Source of the DNA: Bryobacterales bacterium
GTDB taxonomy: Bacteria; Acidobacteriota; Terriglobia; Bryobacterales; Bryobacteraceae
Assembly: GCA_026954325.1 (NCBI GenBank)
Contig: JAIXKK010000116.1
Span: 1-59,374, forward strand
DNA: 59,374 nt
Reading direction: 5' to 3'
Both the position numbers and the translations under genes were made by a program. The notes beneath the pieces were generated by a model. The model had not been told where the DNA came from. It was given only the letters and a program-made list of their open reading frames with translations, and did not search any database. Shown in pieces: positions 18,475 to 26,763 of the stretch (position 1 is its first letter; every line of letters starts with the position of its first letter).

Positions 18475-18542
18475 CGCGCGAGGTAGCGGTAAGTTACTTT
18501 CACTTCCCGCCGTCTGCGAACATCCTGGAAGAAGAGGAGTGC

Positions 18543-19028
18543 GTGAAACCGATGACGACAACCATTACTAAGGAACTCTTCGCACAAGCTTACGAAAACG
18601 GGCACAACAAGACCGTCAGTTTCCTGTTATCGAGGGGCTACAATCCTCAACTCGCGGAGGAGGCAGCGCAAGCGGCCTGGGTCCGTGGCTGGGAGCGAAA
18701 GGAGCAATTACGGGATTTCCGCAAAGCCATTCCGTGGGTTAACAGCATCGCGCTCAACATCGGCCGTACCAGAACCAGGCAGGTGGCGAGACTCCAAAGC
18801 CTGCCAGAAACACTGAGAGACCAATGGAGGGAACCAATCGCTTCCATCGACGTCGGAGACAAGCTTCTGGAGTGCCCCGCCGGGGAGCGGAATCTGCTTG
18901 AGAAACGCTACATCTGGGGTTGGGGAGCGGATGAACTCGCCCGGGAACATCATTGTTCGTGCCTGGCGATCCGCCTCCGGCTGCACCGGGCGCGCGAACG
19001 AATGCGGCGTTCTCTGCTCGGCAGGTGA
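18543..19028 (+). CDS. Small ECF-type sigma-70 factor
   Basis: A 161-residue RNA polymerase sigma factor with an N-terminal region 2 (FAQAYENGHNKTVSFLLSRG, AAQAAWVRGWERKE) and a C-terminal region 4 helix-turn-helix (YIWGWGADELAREHHCSC, IRLRLHRARERMRRSL). GTG at 18543 has AGGAG 3 bases upstream in a good purine run, better placed than for the in-frame ATG at 18552. No anti-sigma gene follows; instead the next gene is a TolB/TPR protein, an arrangement common in this phylum. It may control that gene (see the shared AAGTTAC note). Confidence 0.83.
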   Translation: MKPMTTTITKELFAQAYENGHNKTVSFLLSRGYNPQLAEEAAQAAWVRGWERKEQLRDFRKAIPWVNSIALNIGRTRTRQVARLQSLPETLRDQWREPIASIDVGDKLLECPAGERNLLEKRYIWGWGADELAREHHCSCLAIRLRLHRARERMRRSLLGR

Positions 19029-19139
19029 AGTTACAGTAAGCCGTCCCGCGATCGCAGTGTTACACTGAGACTAGAAGTGCTCGCGGGTGGGGCGTTGTCG
19101 CCGTCGTCCAGGCGGCGGAAAATTGTGCAACGGTCCATA

Positions 19140-20993
19140 ATGATGACGGCTTCCAAATTCTCCATTCACTCGCAAAAATCTCCCAATCCGTCCGCCGTGC
19201 GTTTCCAACTGGAAAAGATCTTGCGTTGGGAGCCTTTCGCGCGAGCCGGCCGGCTGAGCCGTTTTCTCCGCTTCACCGTGGAACAGGTCCTCGAAAACCC
19301 TGTTCCCGTCTTGAAAGAGTATGTCATCGGCCTGGAGGTCTTCGACAAGCCGAAGGATTTCGACCCTCGGCTCGACCCGATTGTCAGGGTGGAGGCCCGG
19401 CGCCTCCGCGGACGGCTGCGGGAATATTACGAATCGGCGGGAAAGAGCGACGAAGTACTCATCCTTTTCGGCCGCAGCGGCTATACTCCCGTATTCACCT
19501 TGCGGAATCTGAAAGCCGTCGACCCGCCGCCGATCTTTAAGCACGATGCCCGGCCCCAGGAACAGCATCCCCGCGCAAATAATCCGGTGGCGCTCGCCGT
19601 TCTCCCCTTCCTTGATTTGAGCCCGTCCAACGATCAACACAACCTGTGCGCCGGTTTTGCCGAGGAATTGATCAATATCATTGCGCGTTCTCCCGGGTTG
19701 CATGTCACCTCGCGCACCTCGACACTCCAATACGAAGGCCGGGCATTCGACCTCAGGCGTCTCGGCGCGGACCTCGGAGTCGAGTGCGTTCTCGAGGGCA
19801 GCGTACGGAAGGCCGGGAAAAGGGTTCGCATCTCCGTGCAACTTTACGGCGTCTCGGACGGGTTGGAGATCTGGTCCCAGACCTACGAGCGCGAGTTGAC
19901 GGACATATTCGCCACCCAGGAAGAAGTCGCCTCCGCCATCGCCCGGGACCTCGGAACCCAACTGGTAAAGGATGAATTCCCCGGCGCATTACAGGCACAA
20001 ACAAACCTCCGCGCCTACCGCATGTACCTTCGGGGCTTGCGGCATTTGCGCCGGGCCGGCGCCGCCGGTCATGACAAGGCGCTTTCCCTGTTTGAACGAG
20101 CCATTCTGCGGGACCCCAACTTCCCCGCGCCGCACGCGGGCCTGGCCAACGCCTATGCCTTTCTGGCATGGTTCGGCGAAATGACGCCCTCGGAAGCATG
20201 GCCGAAAGCGGAAGCCTCCGCGCAAAGAGCATTGCTGCTCGATCCCTCCCGAAGCGGCATTCGCGCCATCGTCGGCTGTGCGCGCGCCCTGTTTCAGTGG
20301 AAGTGGGGTGAAGCGGAGCGCGAGTTTCGAGAGGCCGTGGATCGCAACCCTTCCGATCCCTTGCCCCGGCAGTGGTACGCATGCGCCTATCTCGCCCCGC
20401 GCAAGCGCCTCGATGAGGCTCTTGCCGAAATGCACCAGGCGCAGGCTCTCCAACCCTTGTCGCCCGCAATCCAATGTCACACGGGTCTCATCCATTTCTA
20501 TCGCGCGGAGTACGAGGATGCCCGGGAGTTGTGCCGCGGCGCGCTCGAGATCGAACCCGGTTTCTGGCCCGCCCACTGGCTTCTGGGAAGAGCCTGCCTG
20601 GCGGAGGACGATCTGACCGCCGCCCTCGATTCCTTCGCCATCGCGGAACGAGGTTGCGGGAGGGAGTTGGCGATGTCGGGCTATGTTGGATACTGTTACG
20701 CGCGCCAGGGCAACACGGAACAGGCCATGAGATTGGCGGAAAGCATTCGCGGCCTGTCCCATTCCACCTACATTTCGCCGCTCCACGCGGCGAGAATTTT
20801 CCTCGGCCTGGGGCAGACGGCGAAAGCTTTGGAGATGATCGAGAGCGCCTGCTCCGTGAAGTGTGTCCGGTTAGCGGAAGTCCTGATTGACCCGCTCTAC
20901 CAGCGTCTGCGGTGGGAGGCGCGTTTCGAGAGTGTCGTTCACGCCATCGGTCTTCCAGCCGATGAATTGGAACCCCAACGGGCAGCGAGTTGA
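19140..20993 (+). CDS. TolB-like/TPR regulatory protein
   Basis: About 617 residues. The N-terminal 120 residues (RFLRFTVEQVLEN, VFDKPKDFDPRLDPIVRVEA) form a conserved block found at the head of many acidobacterial TPR proteins. Next is a FlgO/TolB-like domain (VALAVLPFLDLSP, GFAEELINIIARSPGLHVTS, LEGSVRKAGKRVRISVQL), followed by about eight TPR units to the C-terminus. No signal peptide or membrane span is clear. The start could be GTG at 19077 or ATG at 19140; I prefer the ATGATG at 19140 as the first bases after 19077 encode an unlikely sequence, but neither has a good ribosome site. Its place next to the sigma gene suggests a signalling or assembly function. Confidence 0.78.
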   Translation: MMTASKFSIHSQKSPNPSAVRFQLEKILRWEPFARAGRLSRFLRFTVEQVLENPVPVLKEYVIGLEVFDKPKDFDPRLDPIVRVEARRLRGRLREYYESAGKSDEVLILFGRSGYTPVFTLRNLKAVDPPPIFKHDARPQEQHPRANNPVALAVLPFLDLSPSNDQHNLCAGFAEELINIIARSPGLHVTSRTSTLQYEGRAFDLRRLGADLGVECVLEGSVRKAGKRVRISVQLYGVSDGLEIWSQTYERELTDIFATQEEVASAIARDLGTQLVKDEFPGALQAQTNLRAYRMYLRGLRHLRRAGAAGHDKALSLFERAILRDPNFPAPHAGLANAYAFLAWFGEMTPSEAWPKAEASAQRALLLDPSRSGIRAIVGCARALFQWKWGEAEREFREAVDRNPSDPLPRQWYACAYLAPRKRLDEALAEMHQAQALQPLSPAIQCHTGLIHFYRAEYEDARELCRGALEIEPGFWPAHWLLGRACLAEDDLTAALDSFAIAERGCGRELAMSGYVGYCYARQGNTEQAMRLAESIRGLSHSTYISPLHAARIFLGLGQTAKALEMIESACSVKCVRLAEVLIDPLYQRLRWEARFESVVHAIGLPADELEPQRAAS

Positions 20994-21030
20994 CATAGGA
21001 GCGCCGACCAGGAACCGCCAACCGCCGCCG

Positions 21031-21450
21031 TCACGCGAGATGGCCGCGGAGACATTCAGCCAACCGCTCCGGTAGCGGGCAGGATCGTTGCGTGTGGCGG
21101 TCAATTGAGACCACGGTGATTCTTCCCTTCGCGGCGGGTCTCGCGCCCACGGACGTGGAGAACTGCATCGTGAATGACGATGTCCCCACCCGGTCCACCG
21201 TCAATTCGATTTCGATCGCATCGTCATACCGGATTTCGGAGAAGAAATCGCACTCCACGTGAACCCGGGGGAAACTCACCTCACGAAAGTCGGGATGCGT
21301 GTAGGGACATCCGATGGCGTCAAGAAAATCGTGTTCCGCGGCTTCGAAGTGTCGGAACATCGCCGTGTAATGGATTCGTTGCGAGGCGTCCGTGTCCACG
21401 AAACGGATCCTCGCCCGCCAGCGGTAGGGTTTCGAAACCAACTCGGGCAA
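21031..21450 (-). CDS. YbgC-type acyl-CoA thioesterase (hotdog fold)
   Basis: A 139-residue hotdog-fold thioesterase. The 4HBT signature RIRFVDTDASQRIHYTAMF carries the catalytic Asp, followed by FFSEIRYDDAIEIEL. It hydrolyses acyl-CoA thioesters in the cytoplasm. The start is a TTG at 21450, supported by GAAGGAG 4 bases upstream on the minus strand; no ATG fits. The gene begins 8 bases after the stop of the sigma-54 activator, so the two are probably co-transcribed. Confidence 0.87.
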   Translation of the reverse strand: MPELVSKPYRWRARIRFVDTDASQRIHYTAMFRHFEAAEHDFLDAIGCPYTHPDFREVSFPRVHVECDFFSEIRYDDAIEIELTVDRVGTSSFTMQFSTSVGARPAAKGRITVVSIDRHTQRSCPLPERLAECLRGHLA

Positions 21451-21458
21451 ACTCTCCT

Positions 21459-22793
21459 TCAGCGCAGGTTGAACTTCTTCATCTTGTAGCGTAGCGTATC
21501 CCGCGTAATGCGCAGCAGCCGCGCGGCCTGAGTCTGGTTCCCGCCGGTCTTTTCAAGCGCGCGGACAAGCAATTGTCTCTCGGTCTCCTGCAGCGAGAGA
21601 CCCCCGTCGGGAAACGCCTCTGCTTGCGCAACGGCGGCCGCCTCGGCGTGCTCGGAGAGGGAAAGCGGCAGGCTTGACGCCGTAATGTAGCTGGAGTCCT
21701 CGAGGATCATCGCCCGCTCCACCGCGTTGCGCACTTCCCGCACGTTTCCCGGCCAATCGTGATGCACCATGACATGCTCGGCTTCCGGCGAAATCCCGAG
21801 GATCTGCCGCTTGAACTTATGGTTATAGTGCTCGATGAAATGCCGCGCCAGCGGCATAATGTCGGCGCGCCGCTCCCGAAGAGGCGGAATCTGAATGTGA
21901 ATCACGTTAATGCGGAAGTACAGGTCCTGCCGGAACGCCCCCTCTTTCACCGCTTCTCTCAAGTTGCGGTTCGTGGCCGCGATCACACGCACATCGAGGG
22001 TGATGTCTTTTAGCCCTCCCAGCCTGCGGAAGGTCTGCTCCTCGAGCACCCGCAGTAGCTTGGCCTGTAGAATCAGCGGAATCTCCCCTACTTCATCGAG
22101 AAACAACGTTCCCTTGTCGGCCAGCTCGAACAACCCTCTTTTTTGAGCGCGCGCGTCCGTGAAGGCCCCCTTCTCATAACCGAACAATTCACTCTCGAGC
22201 AGCGTTTCCGGAATCGCGGCGCAATTGATGGCAATGAACGGTTCCGCCTGCCGCATGCTCGAATAGTGAATGGTCTTGGCGATCAGGTCCTTGCCTGTCC
22301 CGTTTTCTCCTTCAATCAGAATGGTGGTGGCTTCGCTCGCCGCCACCCGGCGGACAAAGCTCGCGATGTCCCGCATCGCCTGCGATTCCGCCACCATGTC
22401 CCTTCTCTGGGGAAGGAACTCATCCGAAATGTCCTTGATGGTCGCTACCGCGCCCTCCAGGCCTCCCTGGTCGTCGTAGATGCGCGTCGTGCGAATCAGC
22501 GCCATCCGTTCACGCCCGCTCGAGGTCCGCAAACGTACCGTGCCGTTGGAAACCGTGGGCTGATTGATCCCCAGCAGCATGCCGCAATCGTTCTCGCACG
22601 TGGCGCAGCGAAAGACGTCGCTACACCGCATGTTCGTCATCTGCTCGCCGCTCATGTTGAACATGATCTCGGCCGCGCGGTTCACGCCTGTGATCATCAT
22701 GTCCGGATCATAGATGATCAAGGCATCCGACAGTTGATCAAAAACCGCTTCCAGAATCTTGCTTTGCCTGGAGTTCTCGAGCAGCTTCGACAC
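21459..22793 (-). CDS. PAS-linked sigma-54 activator (NtrC family)
   Basis: A 444-residue enhancer-binding protein. The N-terminal PAS domain (residues 11-125) has four cysteines, C57, C63, C66 and C70, in MRCSDVFRCATCENDCGM, a pattern seen in PAS-type activators that could bind metal or sense redox. The AAA+ domain shows Walker A GENGTGKD (162-169), the sigma-54 contact loop GAFTDA near 209-214, Walker B GTLFLDEVGEI, and a Fis-type helix-turn-helix at the end (GGNQTQAARLLRITRDTLRY). The start is GTG at 22793. No receiver domain is present. It is divergent from the universal stress protein gene and may regulate it. Confidence 0.93.
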   Translation of the reverse strand: MSKLLENSRQSKILEAVFDQLSDALIIYDPDMMITGVNRAAEIMFNMSGEQMTNMRCSDVFRCATCENDCGMLLGINQPTVSNGTVRLRTSSGRERMALIRTTRIYDDQGGLEGAVATIKDISDEFLPQRRDMVAESQAMRDIASFVRRVAASEATTILIEGENGTGKDLIAKTIHYSSMRQAEPFIAINCAAIPETLLESELFGYEKGAFTDARAQKRGLFELADKGTLFLDEVGEIPLILQAKLLRVLEEQTFRRLGGLKDITLDVRVIAATNRNLREAVKEGAFRQDLYFRINVIHIQIPPLRERRADIMPLARHFIEHYNHKFKRQILGISPEAEHVMVHHDWPGNVREVRNAVERAMILEDSSYITASSLPLSLSEHAEAAAVAQAEAFPDGGLSLQETERQLLVRALEKTGGNQTQAARLLRITRDTLRYKMKKFNLR

Positions 22794-22916
22794 GGATGGG
22801 GGGCCTCACGGCAAGTTTACCACTTCCGCGGCCGGGGATGCGAGATTTCACCCACCTGCTGGCGCTCTTGCGTCAAATCGCACTTGCAAATTGTTCGACG
22901 ATAACACTAACCGCTT

Positions 22917-22937
22917 GAGGTACAATAAGTTGTACTC
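22917..22937. promoter_or_regulatory. Inverted repeat between sigma-54 activator and USP gene
   Basis: The core TACAA-TAAG-TTGTA (22921-22934) is a perfect 5-base inverted repeat with GAG/CTC flanks that pair apart from one extra G. It is 67 bases before the USP start and 124 bases before the divergent activator start, a fitting spot for an operator. No clear -24/-12 sigma-54 promoter was found beside it. Confidence 0.4.
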
Positions 22938-23000
22938 ATCCCAAGAGGGAAGCTCGCATGCAGCCAGGAAGTTGGCTAGGCTGTCTGAAAGGAGCGACAA

Positions 23001-23876
23001 ATGTTCATGTTGAAGAATGTCCTGTTTCCTGTTGATTTCTCCAACCGTTGCCGGGGGGCAGCTCGCATTCTGGAAGCTCTGCATCAGTGTTTCCAATTCG
23101 AAGTTACGCTGGCTCACGTTCTTCCGCCGCCACATTTTGAATACAGCATGGCCGATCTCGGCGGCGGTCTCATCCAGGAGTACACTGCGGCCCGCACCGA
23201 ACAGGTGCGCAAGGACCTTGAATACTTCCTCGACGAGGAACTGAAGATGTTCAAACTGCGGCGGGTGTTGCTCGAAGGAGATCCCGCGCGCAAACTCGTG
23301 GAATTCGCCAATAGCCACCAGATGGATCTCATCGTGATGCCCACGCACGGCTATGGAGGATTCCGCCGCTTCATGCTGGGCTCGGTCACCGCGAAGGTGC
23401 TCCATGATGCCGACTGTCCGGTCTTCACCGGCGTCGCCATGGAGGATGTGCTCGAAACGGAAAAGCCCATTCATATCCGTAAAGTAGGTGTTGCCCTCGA
23501 CCTCTCGCCCACGAGCAGCAAGGTCCTGCAATGGGCCGCGGACTTCACCGGAGCCTGCAACGTATCGCTGAGTGTCCTGCACATTACTCCCTCCGTCGAG
23601 GGAATGTCCGGCGAATACTTCGAACCGAACTGGAGAGAACGCTTCGCCGAGGAAGCGGGGAAGACGATCGAGGATTTGCAGCAGGCGGCAGGCACGAACG
23701 CCGAAGTTCTCTTTGAAGCGGGAGACCCCGGCTTCCAGGTGAGCGCCCTTGCCCGGAAGCACCAACTGGACATGCTCATCATCGGACGAGGTTCCACCAG
23801 CGGGGTATTCGGCCGCATTCGCGCCCACGCTTACAGCATCATCCGCCAGGCGCCCTGCCCCGTGATCAGCGTGTAG
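23001..23876 (+). CDS. Universal stress protein with two Usp domains
   Basis: A 291-residue cytoplasmic protein with two Usp domains in tandem (about 1-148 and 155-291). The nucleotide-binding motif of the ATP-binding class occurs in both halves: MPTHGYGGFRRFMLGSVT and GRGSTSGVFGRIRAHAYS. The ATG at 23001 follows a strong AAAGGAG. It is divergent from a PAS-type sigma-54 activator, so expression under redox or energy stress is a reasonable inference. Confidence 0.92.
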   Translation: MFMLKNVLFPVDFSNRCRGAARILEALHQCFQFEVTLAHVLPPPHFEYSMADLGGGLIQEYTAARTEQVRKDLEYFLDEELKMFKLRRVLLEGDPARKLVEFANSHQMDLIVMPTHGYGGFRRFMLGSVTAKVLHDADCPVFTGVAMEDVLETEKPIHIRKVGVALDLSPTSSKVLQWAADFTGACNVSLSVLHITPSVEGMSGEYFEPNWRERFAEEAGKTIEDLQQAAGTNAEVLFEAGDPGFQVSALARKHQLDMLIIGRGSTSGVFGRIRAHAYSIIRQAPCPVISV

Positions 23877-23894
23877 GCGCTTGTCCGGGATATC

Positions 23895-23922
23895 AGGCGC
23901 CGGGTTCTCTCACCTGGCGCCT
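23895..23922. terminator. Hairpin between convergent USP and aminotransferase genes
   Basis: Stem AGGCGCCGGG (23895-23904) pairs with CCTGGCGCCT (23913-23922) with one G-T wobble and an 8-base loop. It lies at the convergent gene ends and includes the last codons of the aminotransferase. It has no T-run, so it could work for both strands or only protect transcript ends. Confidence 0.45.
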
Positions 23923-25220
23923 CCGGCCGCTACCCGCACTTTCTCGAACGCCGCGTCCAGCGCAAGGATAAACTGATCAATGTCGTTCTTCGAAATATTC
24001 ATCGGAGGCGACATGCGCAGCACATTGCCATAAAGACCGCCCTTGCCGACAAGGATCCGGTTTTCGCGGCAGGCCTCCATCATCTCCGCTGTCTGGCGCA
24101 CGGCGGGCGTCTTCGACATCCGGTCCTCCACCAACTCGATCGATTGCAGCAAACCCATGCCGCGCACATCGCCGGCGAGCGAATGCTTATCCTTCAGTTC
24201 CAGAAGCTTCCCGCGCAGATATGCGCCCACCTCGGCGGTATGGATGAGCAGTTTCTCCTCCTCGATGTAATCCAATACAGCTTTCGCGGCCGTGGTGGTC
24301 ACGGGATTGCCGCCGAATGTCGAGATCGTCACCCCCTTCATCGCATCGGCCACCTCGGCTCGGGCCGTCGTAATCCCGATCGGCAGCCCGTTACCCAGCC
24401 CCTTCGCGCTCGTGATCACATCCGGCGTCACACCCCACTGCTCGATGCCGAACCACTTCCCGCCGGTGCGTCCCCACGCGGTCTGCACTTCGTCGCTGAT
24501 GAAAATCCCGCCGTACTTGCGGACAATGCCCGCCACAATCTGGAAATACTCCTTCGGCGGCGTGATGAACCCGCCCACGCCTTGAATGGGCTCGGCGATC
24601 ATGCCCGCCACGCGCCCCGATGTAGTCGTGCGGATCACCTCCTCGACGTCCTTCGCGCAAGCCACCTCGCAGGAGGGATACTGGAGATGAAACGGGCAGC
24701 GGTAGCAATAGGCGTTCGGAGCATGAACAATGCCCGGGTTCGTCACTCCTCCCAGCCGCCAACTCGCCTGCCCCGTCAGCGTCATGGCCATCGCGCTCCG
24801 GCCATGATAGGAATGCCGCAACGCGATGATCTCCGGCGCGCCCGTGTAACAGCGCGCCGCCAGAATCGCCGTCTCGTTGGCCTCCGTTCCACTGCTGGTG
24901 AAAAACGACTTCGTCAACGCCCGCCGCGGAGTGATCTCAGCCAGCTTTTTCGCCAGGGCCGCCTGCGGCTCCGTGGCGAATACGGTCGAGACGTGCACCA
25001 GTTTATCCATCTGCTCATGCACGCGCGCGGTCACCTTGGGGTTCGAGTGCCCCACGCTCACCGTCACGATGCCGCCGAAGAAATCGAGATACTGATTCCC
25101 GTCCGCGTCCCACACATACTGATCCCTGGCATGGCTGATCACCAGCGGTTCGCGGAAATAATGGAACACTGACGGAAACAGAAATTCCTTCTGCGCCAGA
25201 ATGATTTCATCCCTGGTCAT
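23910..25220 (-). CDS. Class III PLP-dependent aminotransferase (AGXT2-like)
   Basis: A 436-residue PLP enzyme. The N-terminus has VWDADGNQYLDFFGG, the cofactor Asp243 sits in IFISDEVQTAWGRTG and the Schiff-base Lys273 in ITSAKGLGNGLPIG. A cysteine-bearing stretch (YCYRCPFHLQYPSCEVACA) is also typical of AGXT2/4-aminobutyrate-like members. It moves an amino group from an omega-amino acid or alanine to glyoxylate or another keto acid; the exact substrate is open. The ATG at 25220 has GGAGGAG in front. It is divergent from the creatininase-like gene. Confidence 0.9.
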   Translation of the reverse strand: MTRDEIILAQKEFLFPSVFHYFREPLVISHARDQYVWDADGNQYLDFFGGIVTVSVGHSNPKVTARVHEQMDKLVHVSTVFATEPQAALAKKLAEITPRRALTKSFFTSSGTEANETAILAARCYTGAPEIIALRHSYHGRSAMAMTLTGQASWRLGGVTNPGIVHAPNAYCYRCPFHLQYPSCEVACAKDVEEVIRTTTSGRVAGMIAEPIQGVGGFITPPKEYFQIVAGIVRKYGGIFISDEVQTAWGRTGGKWFGIEQWGVTPDVITSAKGLGNGLPIGITTARAEVADAMKGVTISTFGGNPVTTTAAKAVLDYIEEEKLLIHTAEVGAYLRGKLLELKDKHSLAGDVRGMGLLQSIELVEDRMSKTPAVRQTAEMMEACRENRILVGKGGLYGNVLRMSPPMNISKNDIDQFILALDAAFEKVRVAAGGAR

Positions 25221-25359
25221 GATTCACTCCTCCTCCGCGTTCCCCGCCGCGTCATGGGCGGCGGGGCGGCGGCTTCGACAAACTGCTCTGATTATGACAA
25301 GCCGCGGACCGGGATGCCGCCCCTCGACTTCCGCCGCTACCGCGCGATATCCTTCGCCA

Positions 25360-26298
25360 ATGCCCTCCTCGTTCGCCCTTCGCTTCTTCTGTTGCTCACT
25401 CGCTTTGCTCACGCCGCTCCACGCCCAGGTCCGCAAACTCCACACCCGCGACATGACCCGCCTCAGCCAGGTGCAGGTTGCGGAATACCTGAAGCGTAGC
25501 GATATCATCTTCATCCCCGTGGGCGCGGTGGAAACCAATGGCATCCTGCCGAGCGACCGTGACTACGTCTACCCGCTCGCCATCGCGATGACAATGGCCG
25601 GACAGACGGACGCGCTCTACATGCCCGGCCTCATCTGGTCCTACCCGGGAACCACCGTAATCGCACCCTCCACCGTCTACCTGCCCATCGAATCCGGCAT
25701 CAGCCAGTTGAAGATCCTCGCGAAATCCCTTCTCCGCCAGGGATTCCGCAGACAAGTCTACCTTTCCATGAGTCAGGGCCCCGCTCCGCTCACCGCCGGC
25801 GCCATGGTCCGCCAATTCTACGACGAAAAGCACGTACCCATCCTCTACATCGACATGGACGCTTACCTGCCCCGCCTCAAACTCGCCGCATCCGCGCGCG
25901 ACAAGGTGCTCTTCGGGGCCCACTACATCACCGGGCGGCTCGAAGATATCCCCCTCAAGGGCGACTACGGCCCCGCTGAGTCAAGAGCGGCCGGACCCGT
26001 GCCCTCGAACACGGGACTCGCCACCTTGAGCGAACTGGGCTTTTCCGGCAGCCTCTTCCTCGGCTCCTGGGTGGCCGACGTGATGGCGCATGGTTCCACT
26101 GAACCCCTGCTGCCCGCCAACGCCGCGGAACGTGAAGCCTGGGGCAGGCAGGGCCGCGATCAGATCAACGCCATCGTCCGCCAAATGCGCATCCCCGAGG
26201 CCATGGAAGCCCTCCGCCGGCATGACCGCTTCACGCAGGAGGTACTCGTTCCCAAACTGGGCAAATACCTCCCCGCCGCCGGCGACGATCACGATTGA
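25360..26298 (+). CDS. Secreted creatininase-like protein with altered metal site
   Basis: About 312 residues from ATG 25360, where a Sec signal peptide begins (hydrophobic core FALRFFCCSLALL, cleavage after HAQ). The body matches the creatininase fold: FIPVGAVETNGILPSDRDY, where Glu58 and Asp66/Asp68 stand at expected ligand positions, but the usual ExHGxHLP is ETNGILP, so one metal-binding His is Asn60. Later the normal NGHGGN is replaced by SMSQGPAPL. Classical creatininase-family amidohydrolases use two metal ions, so catalysis would have to differ. Secretion is also uncommon. A longer frame from 25201 overlaps the divergent aminotransferase and looks non-coding. Confidence 0.8.
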   Translation: MPSSFALRFFCCSLALLTPLHAQVRKLHTRDMTRLSQVQVAEYLKRSDIIFIPVGAVETNGILPSDRDYVYPLAIAMTMAGQTDALYMPGLIWSYPGTTVIAPSTVYLPIESGISQLKILAKSLLRQGFRRQVYLSMSQGPAPLTAGAMVRQFYDEKHVPILYIDMDAYLPRLKLAASARDKVLFGAHYITGRLEDIPLKGDYGPAESRAAGPVPSNTGLATLSELGFSGSLFLGSWVADVMAHGSTEPLLPANAAEREAWGRQGRDQINAIVRQMRIPEAMEALRRHDRFTQEVLVPKLGKYLPAAGDDHD

Positions 26299-26671
26299 AG
26301 AAACGCTCCCGATCACCTTACCCCTCTCTGCGCGAAACAAAGGCGAAGTTCGCCGCATCTATACCCTTGCGTTCCTGCTTCCTGGCTCCTTTAACCAACC
26401 CCCGCTCTCCATCGACTCATCGGCCGCCGGGGGAAACCAGGAATTCAATCAGGGAAGCTATCTATTTCTCCCCGCCAAACCGGACAATACCCAGATCTTT
26501 GCCACCGCCGCATGGGCGTTTTTGCCCTCTGAAGGCAATGCACTCGCCTGGATAAGCCTGGATCAGGGGACCCCGTCTCATCGCACGCATGCTCCAGGCT
26601 GGACTGCCCGAGGTTCCAGTGCTTGAATACATCAGGCATCCAGTACGTTTAAATAACAAATAGGAACTTTC
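26299..26671. other. Gene-poor stretch before the insertion sequence
   Basis: About 370 bases with lower GC towards the IS end. Short frames exist on both strands (for example 26462-26659 on the minus strand, with GTSGSPAWSMRA) but none has a ribosome site or recognisable domain. It may hold remnants of a lost gene. Confidence 0.5.
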
Positions 26672-26692
26672 CTAGCGGGAGTTTATTAAAAC
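26672..26692. repeat. Left terminal inverted repeat of the IS
   Basis: Twenty-one bases starting CTAGCGGGAGTTTATT, identical to the reverse complement of 28593-28613. The first four may be target DNA. Confidence 0.85.
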
Positions 26693-26746
26693 GAGAAGCG
26701 GACGAGCCGCAGGTTGTTTTGGATCAGTCGAATAGGAGACTTCGTC

Positions 26747-26756
26747 CGTATATACG
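26747..26756. repeat. CGTATATACG palindrome, left end copy
   Basis: A perfect 10-base palindrome 55 bases inside the left inverted repeat's end. The same decamer is at 28527-28536 and a 9-base version at 28450-28458. It could be a transposase or host-factor site. Confidence 0.6.
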
Positions 26757-26763
26757 ACGGGGT

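Noticed and set aside
22861..22890. Possible sigma-54 promoter (CGCACTTGCA) before the USP gene
   Set aside because: The -24 GG and -12 GC elements are not at the required spacing.
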